In this document: positions 45,132 to 52,788 of the stretch, piece after piece
Layout of the letters: every line of letters begins with the position of its first letter
Numbering within the stretch: position 1 is the first letter of the stretch
Assembly: GCF_016862895.1 (NCBI RefSeq)
Contig: NZ_BONV01000050.1
Span: forward strand, 1 to 64,000
Direction of reading: 5' to 3'
Origin: Planotetraspora kaengkrachanensis
GTDB taxonomy: Bacteria; Actinomycetota; Actinomycetes; Streptosporangiales; Streptosporangiaceae
Length of the DNA stretch: 64,000 bases
Notes under the pieces: generated by a model
Database searches by the model: none
What the model was told of the DNA's origin: nothing
Seen by the model: only the letters and a program-made list of their open reading frames with translations
Program-made: the position numbers and the translations under genes

Positions 45132-45773
45132 TCAGAGGACGTGCGACCGCAGCAGGTCGACGTTCACATCTAGCAGCGAGGGCATGACGAGCCGGCCTTC
45201 CGCCGGCGCGATGGGGAGCACGCTCGGCACGGCCACGACCCGGCAGCCGGCCGCCGTCGCCGCGGCCACGCCGTTCGGCGAGTCCTCCAGGACGGCGCAC
45301 CGCACCGGGTTCACCCCGAGCAGCGCCGCCGCGGTCAGGTAGGGCTCGGGGTCGGGCTTGGTCCGCGAGACGTCGTCCGCCGTCACGATCACCTCGAAGT
45401 GCTCGCGGCCGACGCCCTTCAGGACGGCGTCGGCGATCACCCGCAGGGAGGAGGTGACCAGCCCGATGCGGATCCCGTGGTCGCCCAGGCTGCGCAGGAG
45501 TTCGCCCGCGCCCGGCATCAGGACGACCCCCGTGGACAGGCGCCTCTCCATGCCCTCGATCAGCCACTCGCCGACGATCGCCGGATCGACGTCGGTCCGG
45601 GTCAGGGCCAGCATGTAGGCGACGGTCCGCTCCCAGGACCCCCCGACCAACTGCTCCTGGTGCTCCGGCCCCCAGGTTCCCCCGAGGCGGCCGACGACCT
45701 CCTCCTCGACCTCGAACCAGACCCGCTCGGTGTCGACGAGCAGACCGTCCATGTCGAACAGCACAGCGTCCAC
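45132..45773 (-). CDS. HAD-superfamily hydrolase, beta-phosphoglucomutase-like subgroup
   Basis: The 213-residue protein has the HAD motifs in order: FDMDGLLVDTE (nucleophile Asp9 and Asp11 region), VTSS in motif II, RTKPDPEPYL with the motif III lysine, and LEDSPNGVAAATAAGCRVV for motif IV. A helical cap lies between motifs I and II, as in phosphatases and phosphomutases acting on sugar phosphates. GTG 45773 is used because GGGGAAGGGG lies upstream and motif I follows at once; the frame extends further without similarity. It is downstream of metH on the same strand. Confidence 0.9.
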   Translation of the reverse strand: MDAVLFDMDGLLVDTERVWFEVEEEVVGRLGGTWGPEHQEQLVGGSWERTVAYMLALTRTDVDPAIVGEWLIEGMERRLSTGVVLMPGAGELLRSLGDHGIRIGLVTSSLRVIADAVLKGVGREHFEVIVTADDVSRTKPDPEPYLTAAALLGVNPVRCAVLEDSPNGVAAATAAGCRVVAVPSVLPIAPAEGRLVMPSLLDVNVDLLRSHVL

Positions 45774-45883
45774 GAGACCCCTTCCCCCGGCTGAGCGCCT
45801 TCGTCGAGCAAGAGGGGGGACCCAACATGGTAGAGGTCCCCCCGGAGCCTTCCTCACCCCGGGGAGCCGAGAGGAGTACGGCC

Positions 45884-45920
45884 CGGGCCGGGGAGGCGTC
45901 AACACCGCCGCCCCGGCCCG
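45884..45920 (-). terminator. Hairpin terminator downstream of metH
   Basis: A perfect 10 bp stem (45884-45893 with 45911-45920, CGGGCCGGGG type), with an inner GGCG/CGCC extension, lies 22 bp after the metH stop. There is no T-run. It separates metH from the HAD gene. Confidence 0.65.
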
Positions 45921-45941
45921 CATTCCGCGAAAGCCCGGAGG

Positions 45942-48900
45942 CTAGACGTTGAAGTACTTCGCCTCGGGATGATGGGTGATCAGCGCCGACGTGGCCTGCT
46001 CGGGGTGGAGCTGGAACTCCTCCGACAGGGTGACGCCGATGCGCGAAGGATCGAGCAGCTCCATGAGCTGAACCTGGTCCTCCAGGTTCGGGCAGGCCGG
46101 GTACCCGAAGGAGTAGCGGCAACCCGCGATGTTGACCTTGAGCATGTCGGCGAGCGACTCGTCGCCGCCGATGCCAAGCTCGGTCCGCACCCGTGCGTGC
46201 CAGTACTCCGCGAGGGCCTCGGTGAGCTGCACCGACAGACCATGGAGCTCCAGGTAGTCGCGGTAGGCGTCCTTCGCGAACAGCTCCGCGGCCGCCTCGC
46301 TGATCCGGCTGCCCATGGTGGCCACCTGGAAGGCGATGACGTCGACCTCTCCGGAGTCGCGCGACCGGAAGAAGTCGGACAGGCACAGGTGCCGGTCGCG
46401 CCGCTGGCGCGGGAAGGTGAACCGGGTCCGCTCGTTCCCCGCCTCGTCGAGGATGATCAGGTTGTCGCCCTCGCTCACGCACGGGAAGTACCCGTACACG
46501 ACGGCGGCCTCGAGGAGGTTCTCCGTCTGCAGCCGGTCGAGCCACATGCGCAGCCGCGGCCGGCCCTCGGTCTCCACGAGTTGCTCGTAAGAGGCCCCGT
46601 CGTCGCCGCGTGCTCCCTTGAGGCCCCACTGGCCCATGAACGTGGCCCGCTCGTCCAGGAAGGCCGCGTATTCGGCGAGCGGGATGCCCTTGACCACCCG
46701 GTCGCCGAAGAACGGCGGCTTCGGCACGGGGTTGTCGGCCGCGACGTCGGAGCGGGCCGGCAGGTCCTCGACGGCGGTCCGGGTCAGGACCGCGCCGGTC
46801 TTCACCCGGCGCTCCCGCAGCGCGGGCAGCTCCGCCCCCTCCACGCCGCGCTTGACCGCCATGAAGGCGTCCATCAGCCGCAGCCCCTCGAACGCGTCCC
46901 TGGCGTACCTGACCTCGCCCTGGTAGAGATCGGCGAGGTCCTGCTCGACGTACGCCCTGGTCAGGGCGGCTCCACCCAGAAGGACCGGATACTTGTCCGA
47001 GATGCCCCGGGAGTTCATCTCCTCGAGGTTCTCCTTCATGATGACCGTCGATTTCACGAGAAGTCCGGACATGCCGATCACGTCGGCCTTCTCGTCGTCG
47101 GCGGCCTCGAGGATGGCCGACACCGGCTGCTTGATGCCGAGGTTCACGACCTCGTAGCCGTTGTTGGACAGGATGATGTCCACCAGGTTCTTGCCGATGT
47201 CGTGCACGTCGCCCTTGACCGTGGCGAGCACGATCCGGCCCTTGCTCACCCCGTCGACCCGGTCCATGTGCGGCTCGAGCTGCGCCACCGCGGTCTTCAT
47301 GACCTCGGCCGACTGCAGCACGAACGGCAGCTGCATCTGACCGGAGCCGAACAGCTCGCCGACGGTCTTCATGCCGTCGAGCAGCACGTCGTTGATGATC
47401 TCAAGGGCGGGCCGCTGGGTGAGCGCCTCGTCGAGGTCGCCCTCCAGGCCCTTCTTCTCCCCGTCGATGATGCGCCGCTTGAGCCGCTCCCACAGGGGGA
47501 GCCCGAGGAGCTCGGCGGCCTTGTCGGCCTTGAGCGCGGCGGCGTCCATGCCCTCGAACAGCTCCATGAAGCGCTGCAGCGGGTCGTAGCCCTCGCGGCG
47601 CCTGTCGTAGACGAGGTCGAGCGCCACCTGGCGCTGCTCGTCGGGGATCCGCACCATCGGGAGGATCTTGGAGGCGTGCACGATGGCCGAGTCGAGGCCG
47701 GCGTTGACGCACTCGTTGAGGAAGACCGAGTTGAGCACGATCCGCGCGGCCGGGTTGAGGCCGAAGGAGACGTTCGACAGGCCGAGCGTCGTCTGCACCG
47801 TGGGGTAACGCCGCTTGAGCTCGCGGATCGCCTCGATGGTCTCGATGCCGTCGCGGCGGGTCTCCTCCTGGCCGGTGGCGATGGGGAAGGTCAGGCAGTC
47901 GACGATGATGTCGGGGACCTGCATCCCCCAGTTCGTTACCAGGTCCTCGATGATCCGGGTGGCGACGCGGACCTTCCACTCGGCGGTGCGTGCCTGGCCC
48001 TCCTCGTCGATGGTCAGCGCGACCACGGCGGCGCCGTGCTCCTTGACCAGGCGCATCACCTTGGTGAAGCGGGAGTCGGGCCCGTCGCCGTCCTCGTAGT
48101 TGACCGAGTTGACGACAGCGCGGCCGCCGAGCATCTCCAGGCCGGCCTCGATGACCGCGGGCTCGGTCGAGTCGATAACGATCGGCAGGGTCGAGGCGGT
48201 GGCGAAGCGGAACGCCAGCTCCTTCATGTCCGCCACGCCGTCGCGGCCGACGTAGTCGACGCACAGGTCGAGCATGTGGGCGCCGTCGCGGGCCTGCGCC
48301 CTGGCGATGTCGACGCACTCCTCGTAGTTCCCGGCGAGCATGGCCTCGCGGAACGCCTTGGAGCCGTTGGCGTTGGTCCGCTCCCCGATCGCGAGGTAGG
48401 AGGTGTCCTGGCGGAAGGGGACGTGCTGGTACAGCGAGGCCGCCCCCGCCTCCGGGCGGGGGCGCCGGGCGGCGCGTTCCTTGCCTGCGTTGCGCTCGAC
48501 GACCTTGCGCAGGTGCTCGGGCGTCGTGCCGCAGCATCCGCCGATCAGGGCGAGGCCGTAGTCGCGGGTGAAGCCCTCGTGGGCGTCGGCGAGCTCGTCG
48601 GGGGTGAGGGGGTAGTGGGCCCCCTCGGAGGTGAGCTGGGGAAGGCCGGCGTTCGGCATGCACGACAGCGGCAGGCGGGCGTGCTTGGCGAGGTAGCGCA
48701 GGTGCTCGCTCATCTCGGCCGGCCCGGTGGCGCAGTTGAGGCCGATCAGGTCGACGCCCAGCGGTTCGATGACCGTCAGCGCCGCGCCGATCTCCGAGCC
48801 CAGCAGCATCGCGCCGTTGGTCTCGATGGTGACCTGCGTGATGATCGGCACGTCGCGGCCCGCTTCGGCGATCGCCCGCTTCGCGCCGACGACGGCCGCC

Positions 48901-49406
48901 TTGACCTGGAGCAGGTCCTGGCACGTCTCGATGATCAGGGCGTCCGCCCCGCCCGCGATCAGGCCGGCGGCGTTCTCCCGGTAGGCGTCGCGCAACGTCA
49001 TGTACGGCAGGTGGCCCAGGGTGGGGAGCTTGGTGCCCGGCCCCATGGAGCCGAGGACGAACCGGGGGTGTTCGGCCGTCGACCACGTGTCGGCCTGCTC
49101 CCTGGCCAGCCTCGCGCCCGCCTCGGAGAGCTCGAAGATCCGGTCGGCGATGCCGTACTCGCCGAGAGCCGCCTGGTTGGCGTTGAACGTGTTGGTCTCG
49201 ACGCAGTCGACGCCCACCGCGAGATACGCGTCGTGAACGGCTCTGACGATGTCGGGACGGCTCACGTTGAGCACGTCGTTGCAGCCCTCGTGGCCCTGGA
49301 AGTCGTCCAGGGTGGGGTCGTAGGACTGCAGCATCGTCCCCATGGCCCCGTCGGCGACCAAGACTCGCTCGGTCAGCGCTTCGCGGAAGGAGGGTCTGCT
49401 GGTCAT
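45942..49406 (-). CDS. metH: Cobalamin-dependent methionine synthase MetH
   Basis: MetH transfers a methyl group from 5-methyltetrahydrofolate to homocysteine through cobalamin. The 1154-residue protein has all four modules. The homocysteine domain (about 1-310) has zinc cysteines in GLNCATGP and GGCCGTTPEHL (Cys291, Cys292). The folate domain (about 330-600) has IGERTNANGSKAF. The cobalamin domains (about 620-870) have the axial ligand His735 in GDVHDIGKNLVD. The C-terminal reactivation domain (about 900-1154) binds S-adenosylmethionine, with ACPNLEDQ. ATG 49406 follows a weak ribosome site. No B12 riboswitch fits in the 100-180 bp to the divergent PAC2 gene. Linkage of metH to the PAC2 gene is conserved in Actinobacteria. 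Confidence 0.97.
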   Translation of the reverse strand: MTSRPSFREALTERVLVADGAMGTMLQSYDPTLDDFQGHEGCNDVLNVSRPDIVRAVHDAYLAVGVDCVETNTFNANQAALGEYGIADRIFELSEAGARLAREQADTWSTAEHPRFVLGSMGPGTKLPTLGHLPYMTLRDAYRENAAGLIAGGADALIIETCQDLLQVKAAVVGAKRAIAEAGRDVPIITQVTIETNGAMLLGSEIGAALTVIEPLGVDLIGLNCATGPAEMSEHLRYLAKHARLPLSCMPNAGLPQLTSEGAHYPLTPDELADAHEGFTRDYGLALIGGCCGTTPEHLRKVVERNAGKERAARRPRPEAGAASLYQHVPFRQDTSYLAIGERTNANGSKAFREAMLAGNYEECVDIARAQARDGAHMLDLCVDYVGRDGVADMKELAFRFATASTLPIVIDSTEPAVIEAGLEMLGGRAVVNSVNYEDGDGPDSRFTKVMRLVKEHGAAVVALTIDEEGQARTAEWKVRVATRIIEDLVTNWGMQVPDIIVDCLTFPIATGQEETRRDGIETIEAIRELKRRYPTVQTTLGLSNVSFGLNPAARIVLNSVFLNECVNAGLDSAIVHASKILPMVRIPDEQRQVALDLVYDRRREGYDPLQRFMELFEGMDAAALKADKAAELLGLPLWERLKRRIIDGEKKGLEGDLDEALTQRPALEIINDVLLDGMKTVGELFGSGQMQLPFVLQSAEVMKTAVAQLEPHMDRVDGVSKGRIVLATVKGDVHDIGKNLVDIILSNNGYEVVNLGIKQPVSAILEAADDEKADVIGMSGLLVKSTVIMKENLEEMNSRGISDKYPVLLGGAALTRAYVEQDLADLYQGEVRYARDAFEGLRLMDAFMAVKRGVEGAELPALRERRVKTGAVLTRTAVEDLPARSDVAADNPVPKPPFFGDRVVKGIPLAEYAAFLDERATFMGQWGLKGARGDDGASYEQLVETEGRPRLRMWLDRLQTENLLEAAVVYGYFPCVSEGDNLIILDEAGNERTRFTFPRQRRDRHLCLSDFFRSRDSGEVDVIAFQVATMGSRISEAAAELFAKDAYRDYLELHGLSVQLTEALAEYWHARVRTELGIGGDESLADMLKVNIAGCRYSFGYPACPNLEDQVQLMELLDPSRIGVTLSEEFQLHPEQATSALITHHPEAKYFNV

Positions 49407-49428
49407 GCGTCAAAGCCTATCGGCTGGG

Positions 49429-49438
49429 TGTCATGACA
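49429..49438. promoter_or_regulatory. Perfect 10 bp palindrome in the metH / PAC2 gap
   Basis: TGTCATGACA is its own reverse complement. It lies 23 bp upstream of the metH start, in the divergent gap with the PAC2-family gene. It could be an operator, but a chance occurrence cannot be excluded. Confidence 0.3.
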
Positions 49439-49589
49439 AATTCCACATGATCTCCCTTGGCGGCGTCGTGTCCCCTGTGTTTCCGGGCACAACGAAGGCC
49501 CGGTGATGTTCGTGGGTGACGCCCGGGTACCCTCACCGAATAGTCTTGGGTTGAACGATAAATCAGTGGCCCAGTTAGGGAGGCGGCGC

Positions 49590-50444
49590 GTGATCGAGTT
49601 CGAAGGGCTCCCTGAGCTCGTCGACCCGGTGCTCATCGCCGCGTTCGAGGGGTGGAACGACGCAGGTGAGGCCTCAAGCGGCGTCATCGCCCACCTCGAG
49701 ACGATGTGGAAGGCGATCCCGCTCGTCGAGCTGGACCCGGAGGATTATTACGACTTCCAGGTGACCCGGCCGATCGTGGAGCTCGGTGAGGGTCTCACCC
49801 GGTCCATCATCTGGCCGACCACCCGTCTGCTGCTCGCCCGCCCGCCGGGCGCCAAGCGCGACGTGGTGCTCCTGCGCGGCATCGAGCCCAACATGCGCTG
49901 GCGCTCGTTCTGCGCCGAGATCGTCGGGCTCTGCCACGACCTGGGCGTCGACCTGGCGATCCTGCTCGGCGCGCTGCTCAACGACTCCCCGCACACCCGC
50001 CCGGTCCCGGTGGTCGGGTCCGTGAGCGATCCCGGGCTCGCCCGGGCGCTCAACCTGGAGCTGACCAAGTACGAGGGGCCCACCGGCATCGTGGGCGTGC
50101 TCCAGCACTCGCTCGGCTCCGCCGGGCTGCAGGCCATGTCGCTGTGGGCGTCGATCCCCCACTACGTGGCCCAGCCGCCCAACCCGAAGGCCACGCTGGC
50201 GCTGCTGCGCCGGATCGAGGACATGCTCGACATCCCCATGCCGTACGGCGAGCTGGCCGAGGAGGCCCGCGCCTGGGAGCACGGGGTCGACGAGCTGGCA
50301 TCCCAGGACTCCGAGGTCGCGGAGTACGTCAAGGAGCTCGAGGAGCGCAAGGACGCGGCCGAACTGCCCGAGGCGAGCGGCGACGCCATCGCGGCCGAGT
50401 TCGAGCGGTACCTGCGCCGCCGGGACCGCGGCACCGACGGCTGA
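49590..50444 (+). CDS. PAC2-family protein (proteasome-assembly-chaperone-like fold)
   Basis: The 284-residue protein is the actinobacterial PAC2 type, like mycobacterial Rv2125. It begins VIEFEGLPELVDPVLIAAFEGWNDAGEASS and contains LLRGIEPNMRWRSFCAEIV, then GALLNDSPHTRPVPVVGS and GPTGIVGVLQHSLGSAGL. GTG 49590 is chosen because GGGAGGCGG lies upstream and orthologues start there; the open frame reaches back to 49503. The eukaryotic PAC2 protein helps assemble proteasomes, but the bacterial proteins are not shown to do so as far as I know. Its placement in the same neighbourhood as the proteasome genes is suggestive only. Confidence 0.88.
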   Translation: MIEFEGLPELVDPVLIAAFEGWNDAGEASSGVIAHLETMWKAIPLVELDPEDYYDFQVTRPIVELGEGLTRSIIWPTTRLLLARPPGAKRDVVLLRGIEPNMRWRSFCAEIVGLCHDLGVDLAILLGALLNDSPHTRPVPVVGSVSDPGLARALNLELTKYEGPTGIVGVLQHSLGSAGLQAMSLWASIPHYVAQPPNPKATLALLRRIEDMLDIPMPYGELAEEARAWEHGVDELASQDSEVAEYVKELEERKDAAELPEASGDAIAAEFERYLRRRDRGTDG

Positions 50445-50477
50445 CCGGCCCGCCGCGGCCGCCTGGCCACCCGGCCG

Positions 50478-51269
50478 TCACGCGTCAGATGCGCCTGTGA
50501 CGCCGGGGCCGCCCGGCGGCGGGAAGTCCGCGGTCAGGGACAGGCTCGGTAGGCGCCGGGCCCGGACCGGCCGGACCGGCGACACCGGGTGTCCGGCGAC
50601 GACGGCCCGGTCGAACCTCCGCCACACCAGTGCCGCCACGTCGTCGTCGACGCCGATGGGGGCGCCGACCGCGTCGGCCCCCGAAGCGATCAGGCGTTCG
50701 TGGAAGTGCCCCGGAGCCAGCAGGTAGGACGCGATCACGGTCCGCGGGGCGGGCCCGGATCTGATCCGTTCCAGTGCCTGGTCCACCGTCGGGGTCCCGG
50801 CCGAGGCGAAGGCCGCCGTCACCGGGCGCGAAAGCCGTACGGAGAGCAGCCGGGCGGCGGCCCTGACGTCCTCGAGCGCGGCCGGGTCCGACGAGCCGGC
50901 CGCCCCGAGGACGACGGCGTCGCACGACCGCAGGCCCGCGGCCACGAGCCGCCGGGCGAGGACCGCGGTCAGCAGCGGGTGCGGCCCGAGCTGCCCGGTG
51001 ACCCGCGCGTCCGGCCGGGTCCGCGCGATCACGGACGGCAGGTCGATGTGCACGTGGTATCCCCCGGCGAGCAGCAGCGGGACGACCACCACGGGCCCGG
51101 GCACGGCGGCCAGCACGTCGATGAGGGCGGGCGAGCTGAGCTCAAGGAAGCCGAGCTCCACCCGCCGGCCGGGGCGGGCCCGGCGCACCAGCTCCGCGAG
51201 GGAGCGCATGACGGACCCCCACTCCTCGCCGCGGGCCCCGTGCGCAGCGAGGACGAGGGTGGCCGTCAT
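50478..51269 (-). CDS. Sirohydrochlorin ferrochelatase-like protein (CbiX/SirB)
   Basis: The 263-residue protein has two CbiX-type half domains, with metal-site histidines in VLAAHGARG (His10), GGYHVHIDLP and LAPGHFHERL. It should insert Fe(II) into sirohydrochlorin to make siroheme, the cofactor of NirB. Its start overlaps the stop of the NnaR-like gene by four bases (ATGA), so it is made together with the nitrite reductase it serves. Cobalt insertion for B12 is the alternative, but the operon favours siroheme. The C-terminal 40 residues are Pro/Arg-rich and poorly conserved. Confidence 0.88.
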   Translation of the reverse strand: MTATLVLAAHGARGEEWGSVMRSLAELVRRARPGRRVELGFLELSSPALIDVLAAVPGPVVVVPLLLAGGYHVHIDLPSVIARTRPDARVTGQLGPHPLLTAVLARRLVAAGLRSCDAVVLGAAGSSDPAALEDVRAAARLLSVRLSRPVTAAFASAGTPTVDQALERIRSGPAPRTVIASYLLAPGHFHERLIASGADAVGAPIGVDDDVAALVWRRFDRAVVAGHPVSPVRPVRARRLPSLSLTADFPPPGGPGVTGASDA

Positions 51270-52429
51270 CGTTCGTCCCGGCCGACGGCCAGGCGGTAGC
51301 CCCGCTTGACCACCGTCTCCACGATGCCGGAGGGGCCGAGCGCCCGGCGCAGGCGGGTGATCGCCATCTCCACCGCGTGCTCGGCCGAGTCGCGCGACGG
51401 GCCGCCTGGCAGGACCATGCGCAGTTCCGCGCGGGCGACCACGTGGCCCGGCCGCTCGGCGAGCCGCTTGAGGACCGACATGGGCGCCGGAGGCAGCGGT
51501 TTGAGCTCGCCGTCGACGACCACCGCGTGCCCGCGGATCTCCAGGTCGTGGCCGCCCGCGACGATCCGCGTGACGCCGTTCACGGGCAGGTGACGGGCCA
51601 GGGTGCGGGCGAGCGCGCCGAGCCTGGGCCGGTCGGGCCGGACGACCCGCACGCCCCTGGCCTCCAGCGGGGCGGAGGTGACCGAGCCCACGCAGGCGGC
51701 GACCACATGCGAGTTGAAGGCCGCGATCAGCGGCTCCTCCAGGCCGTCGGCACGGGCGGCGTTCAGCATGGCGATCACCGCGGGGGCGCTGGTGAACGCC
51801 ACCGCGTCCACCGAGCCCGTGACGGCCTGGCTCACCAGGCGGCGCAGCGGCGAGGTGTCACGGTAGGGCAGCCATCGGTAGACGGGCACCTCGATGACCT
51901 CGGCGCCGGCCTCCCGCAACGCGGCGACGAACCCGGTCAGCGGCTCTCCGTGCAACTGCACGGCGATGCGGCGGCCGCGGAGGTCCTGGGCCAGGAGGTA
52001 GTCCTTCACCTCCTCGCAGGACTCCGTGGCGGGCGTCCAGAAGTCGGTCAGCCCGGCCGCCCGGACCGCCCCGAGCGCCTTGGGCCCCCGGGGAAGCAGC
52101 CGGGCCGCCTCGAAATGGAGGGCGATGTCGGCGGACAGCCCCCATCCTTCGGTCGCGGCCATCCATCCGCGCAGGCCGACGCCCGTGGTGATCACCACGT
52201 AGTCGACCGGAGCCTCCAGGCAGGCGCGGGTGGCCGCGAGCAGGCCGGTGTCCTCGGCCAGGGGCACCAGGCGGATGGCGGGCGCCTGGATCACACGAGC
52301 GCCGCGGCGCTCCAGCAGCGCGGAGAACTCCTCGCGACGCCGCGTCGCGGTCACCCCGATGGTGAACCCGGCCAGCGCGTCGGGCGCCGTCTCAGGCGCG
52401 ACAAGGGGATCGTCCAGAAGCGCGGTCAT
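51266..52429 (-). CDS. nnaR: HemD-like protein with C-terminal winged helix, NnaR-like regulator
   Basis: The 387-residue protein joins a uroporphyrinogen-III-synthase-like domain (about 20-265, GFTIGVTATRRREEFSALLE, YVVITTGVGLRGW, VDAVAFTSAPAV) to an OmpR/PhoB-type winged helix (about 300-385, SAEHAVEMAITRLRRALGPS, then VVKRGYRLA). This fusion is the architecture of NnaR, a nitrate/nitrite assimilation activator in Streptomyces and mycobacteria that works with GlnR. It may also make uroporphyrinogen III for siroheme. The start and stop overlap nirD and the chelatase gene by four bases each. Being inside the operon it controls would give feedback. Confidence 0.88.
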   Translation of the reverse strand: MTALLDDPLVAPETAPDALAGFTIGVTATRRREEFSALLERRGARVIQAPAIRLVPLAEDTGLLAATRACLEAPVDYVVITTGVGLRGWMAATEGWGLSADIALHFEAARLLPRGPKALGAVRAAGLTDFWTPATESCEEVKDYLLAQDLRGRRIAVQLHGEPLTGFVAALREAGAEVIEVPVYRWLPYRDTSPLRRLVSQAVTGSVDAVAFTSAPAVIAMLNAARADGLEEPLIAAFNSHVVAACVGSVTSAPLEARGVRVVRPDRPRLGALARTLARHLPVNGVTRIVAGGHDLEIRGHAVVVDGELKPLPPAPMSVLKRLAERPGHVVARAELRMVLPGGPSRDSAEHAVEMAITRLRRALGPSGIVETVVKRGYRLAVGRDER

Positions 52430-52788
52430 GCCACGCTCACCTCCACGGTTTCGTCGTTGACGCGAATCGGATAAGTCGGGACGACGACCGCGGGGTCGTC
52501 GACGCAGGCACCCGTGACGAGGGAGAAGACCTGCTTGTGCATGGGGGATGCCACGCAGGGTTCGCCGTTCCTGGTTCCGACGATGCCCCGGGACATCACG
52601 TGGGCCCCGCTGTACGGGTCGCGGTTCCCGAGCGCGTACAGCCCTCCGTCGAACGTCAGGAAGACCGCCACCTGGTGCCGGCCGACCAGGGCCGCCACGC
52701 CGCGTTCGGCGGTGAGGTCGGCGTGGCGGCAGACCCGCGTCCAGGTGCCGTTCTCGGCGGTCGCGTGGGTCTCGGCGGGCGTGGTCAT
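52426..52788 (-). CDS. nirD: Nitrite reductase small subunit NirD
   Basis: The 120-residue protein has the Rieske-like fold of NirD (VCRHADLTAERGVAALVG, VFLTFDGGLYALGNRDPYSG, SPMHKQVFSLVTGACVDD). The Cys/His pairs that bind a Rieske Fe-S cluster are missing, as I recall for NirD of Escherichia coli, so it is probably structural. It assists NirB. Its ATG overlaps the nirB stop (ATGA). Confidence 0.92.
   Translation of the reverse strand: MTTPAETHATAENGTWTRVCRHADLTAERGVAALVGRHQVAVFLTFDGGLYALGNRDPYSGAHVMSRGIVGTRNGEPCVASPMHKQVFSLVTGACVDDPAVVVPTYPIRVNDETVEVSVA

Noticed and set aside
45969-49436. A plus-strand open frame of over 1100 codons opposite metH
   Set aside because: It is the mirror of metH in a high-GC codon pattern. 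It has no family motif or ribosome site, whereas metH shows all domains and catalytic residues.
49407-49589. Possible B12 or SAM riboswitch upstream of metH
   Set aside because: The gap is short and shared with a divergent gene, and no conserved riboswitch core is visible.
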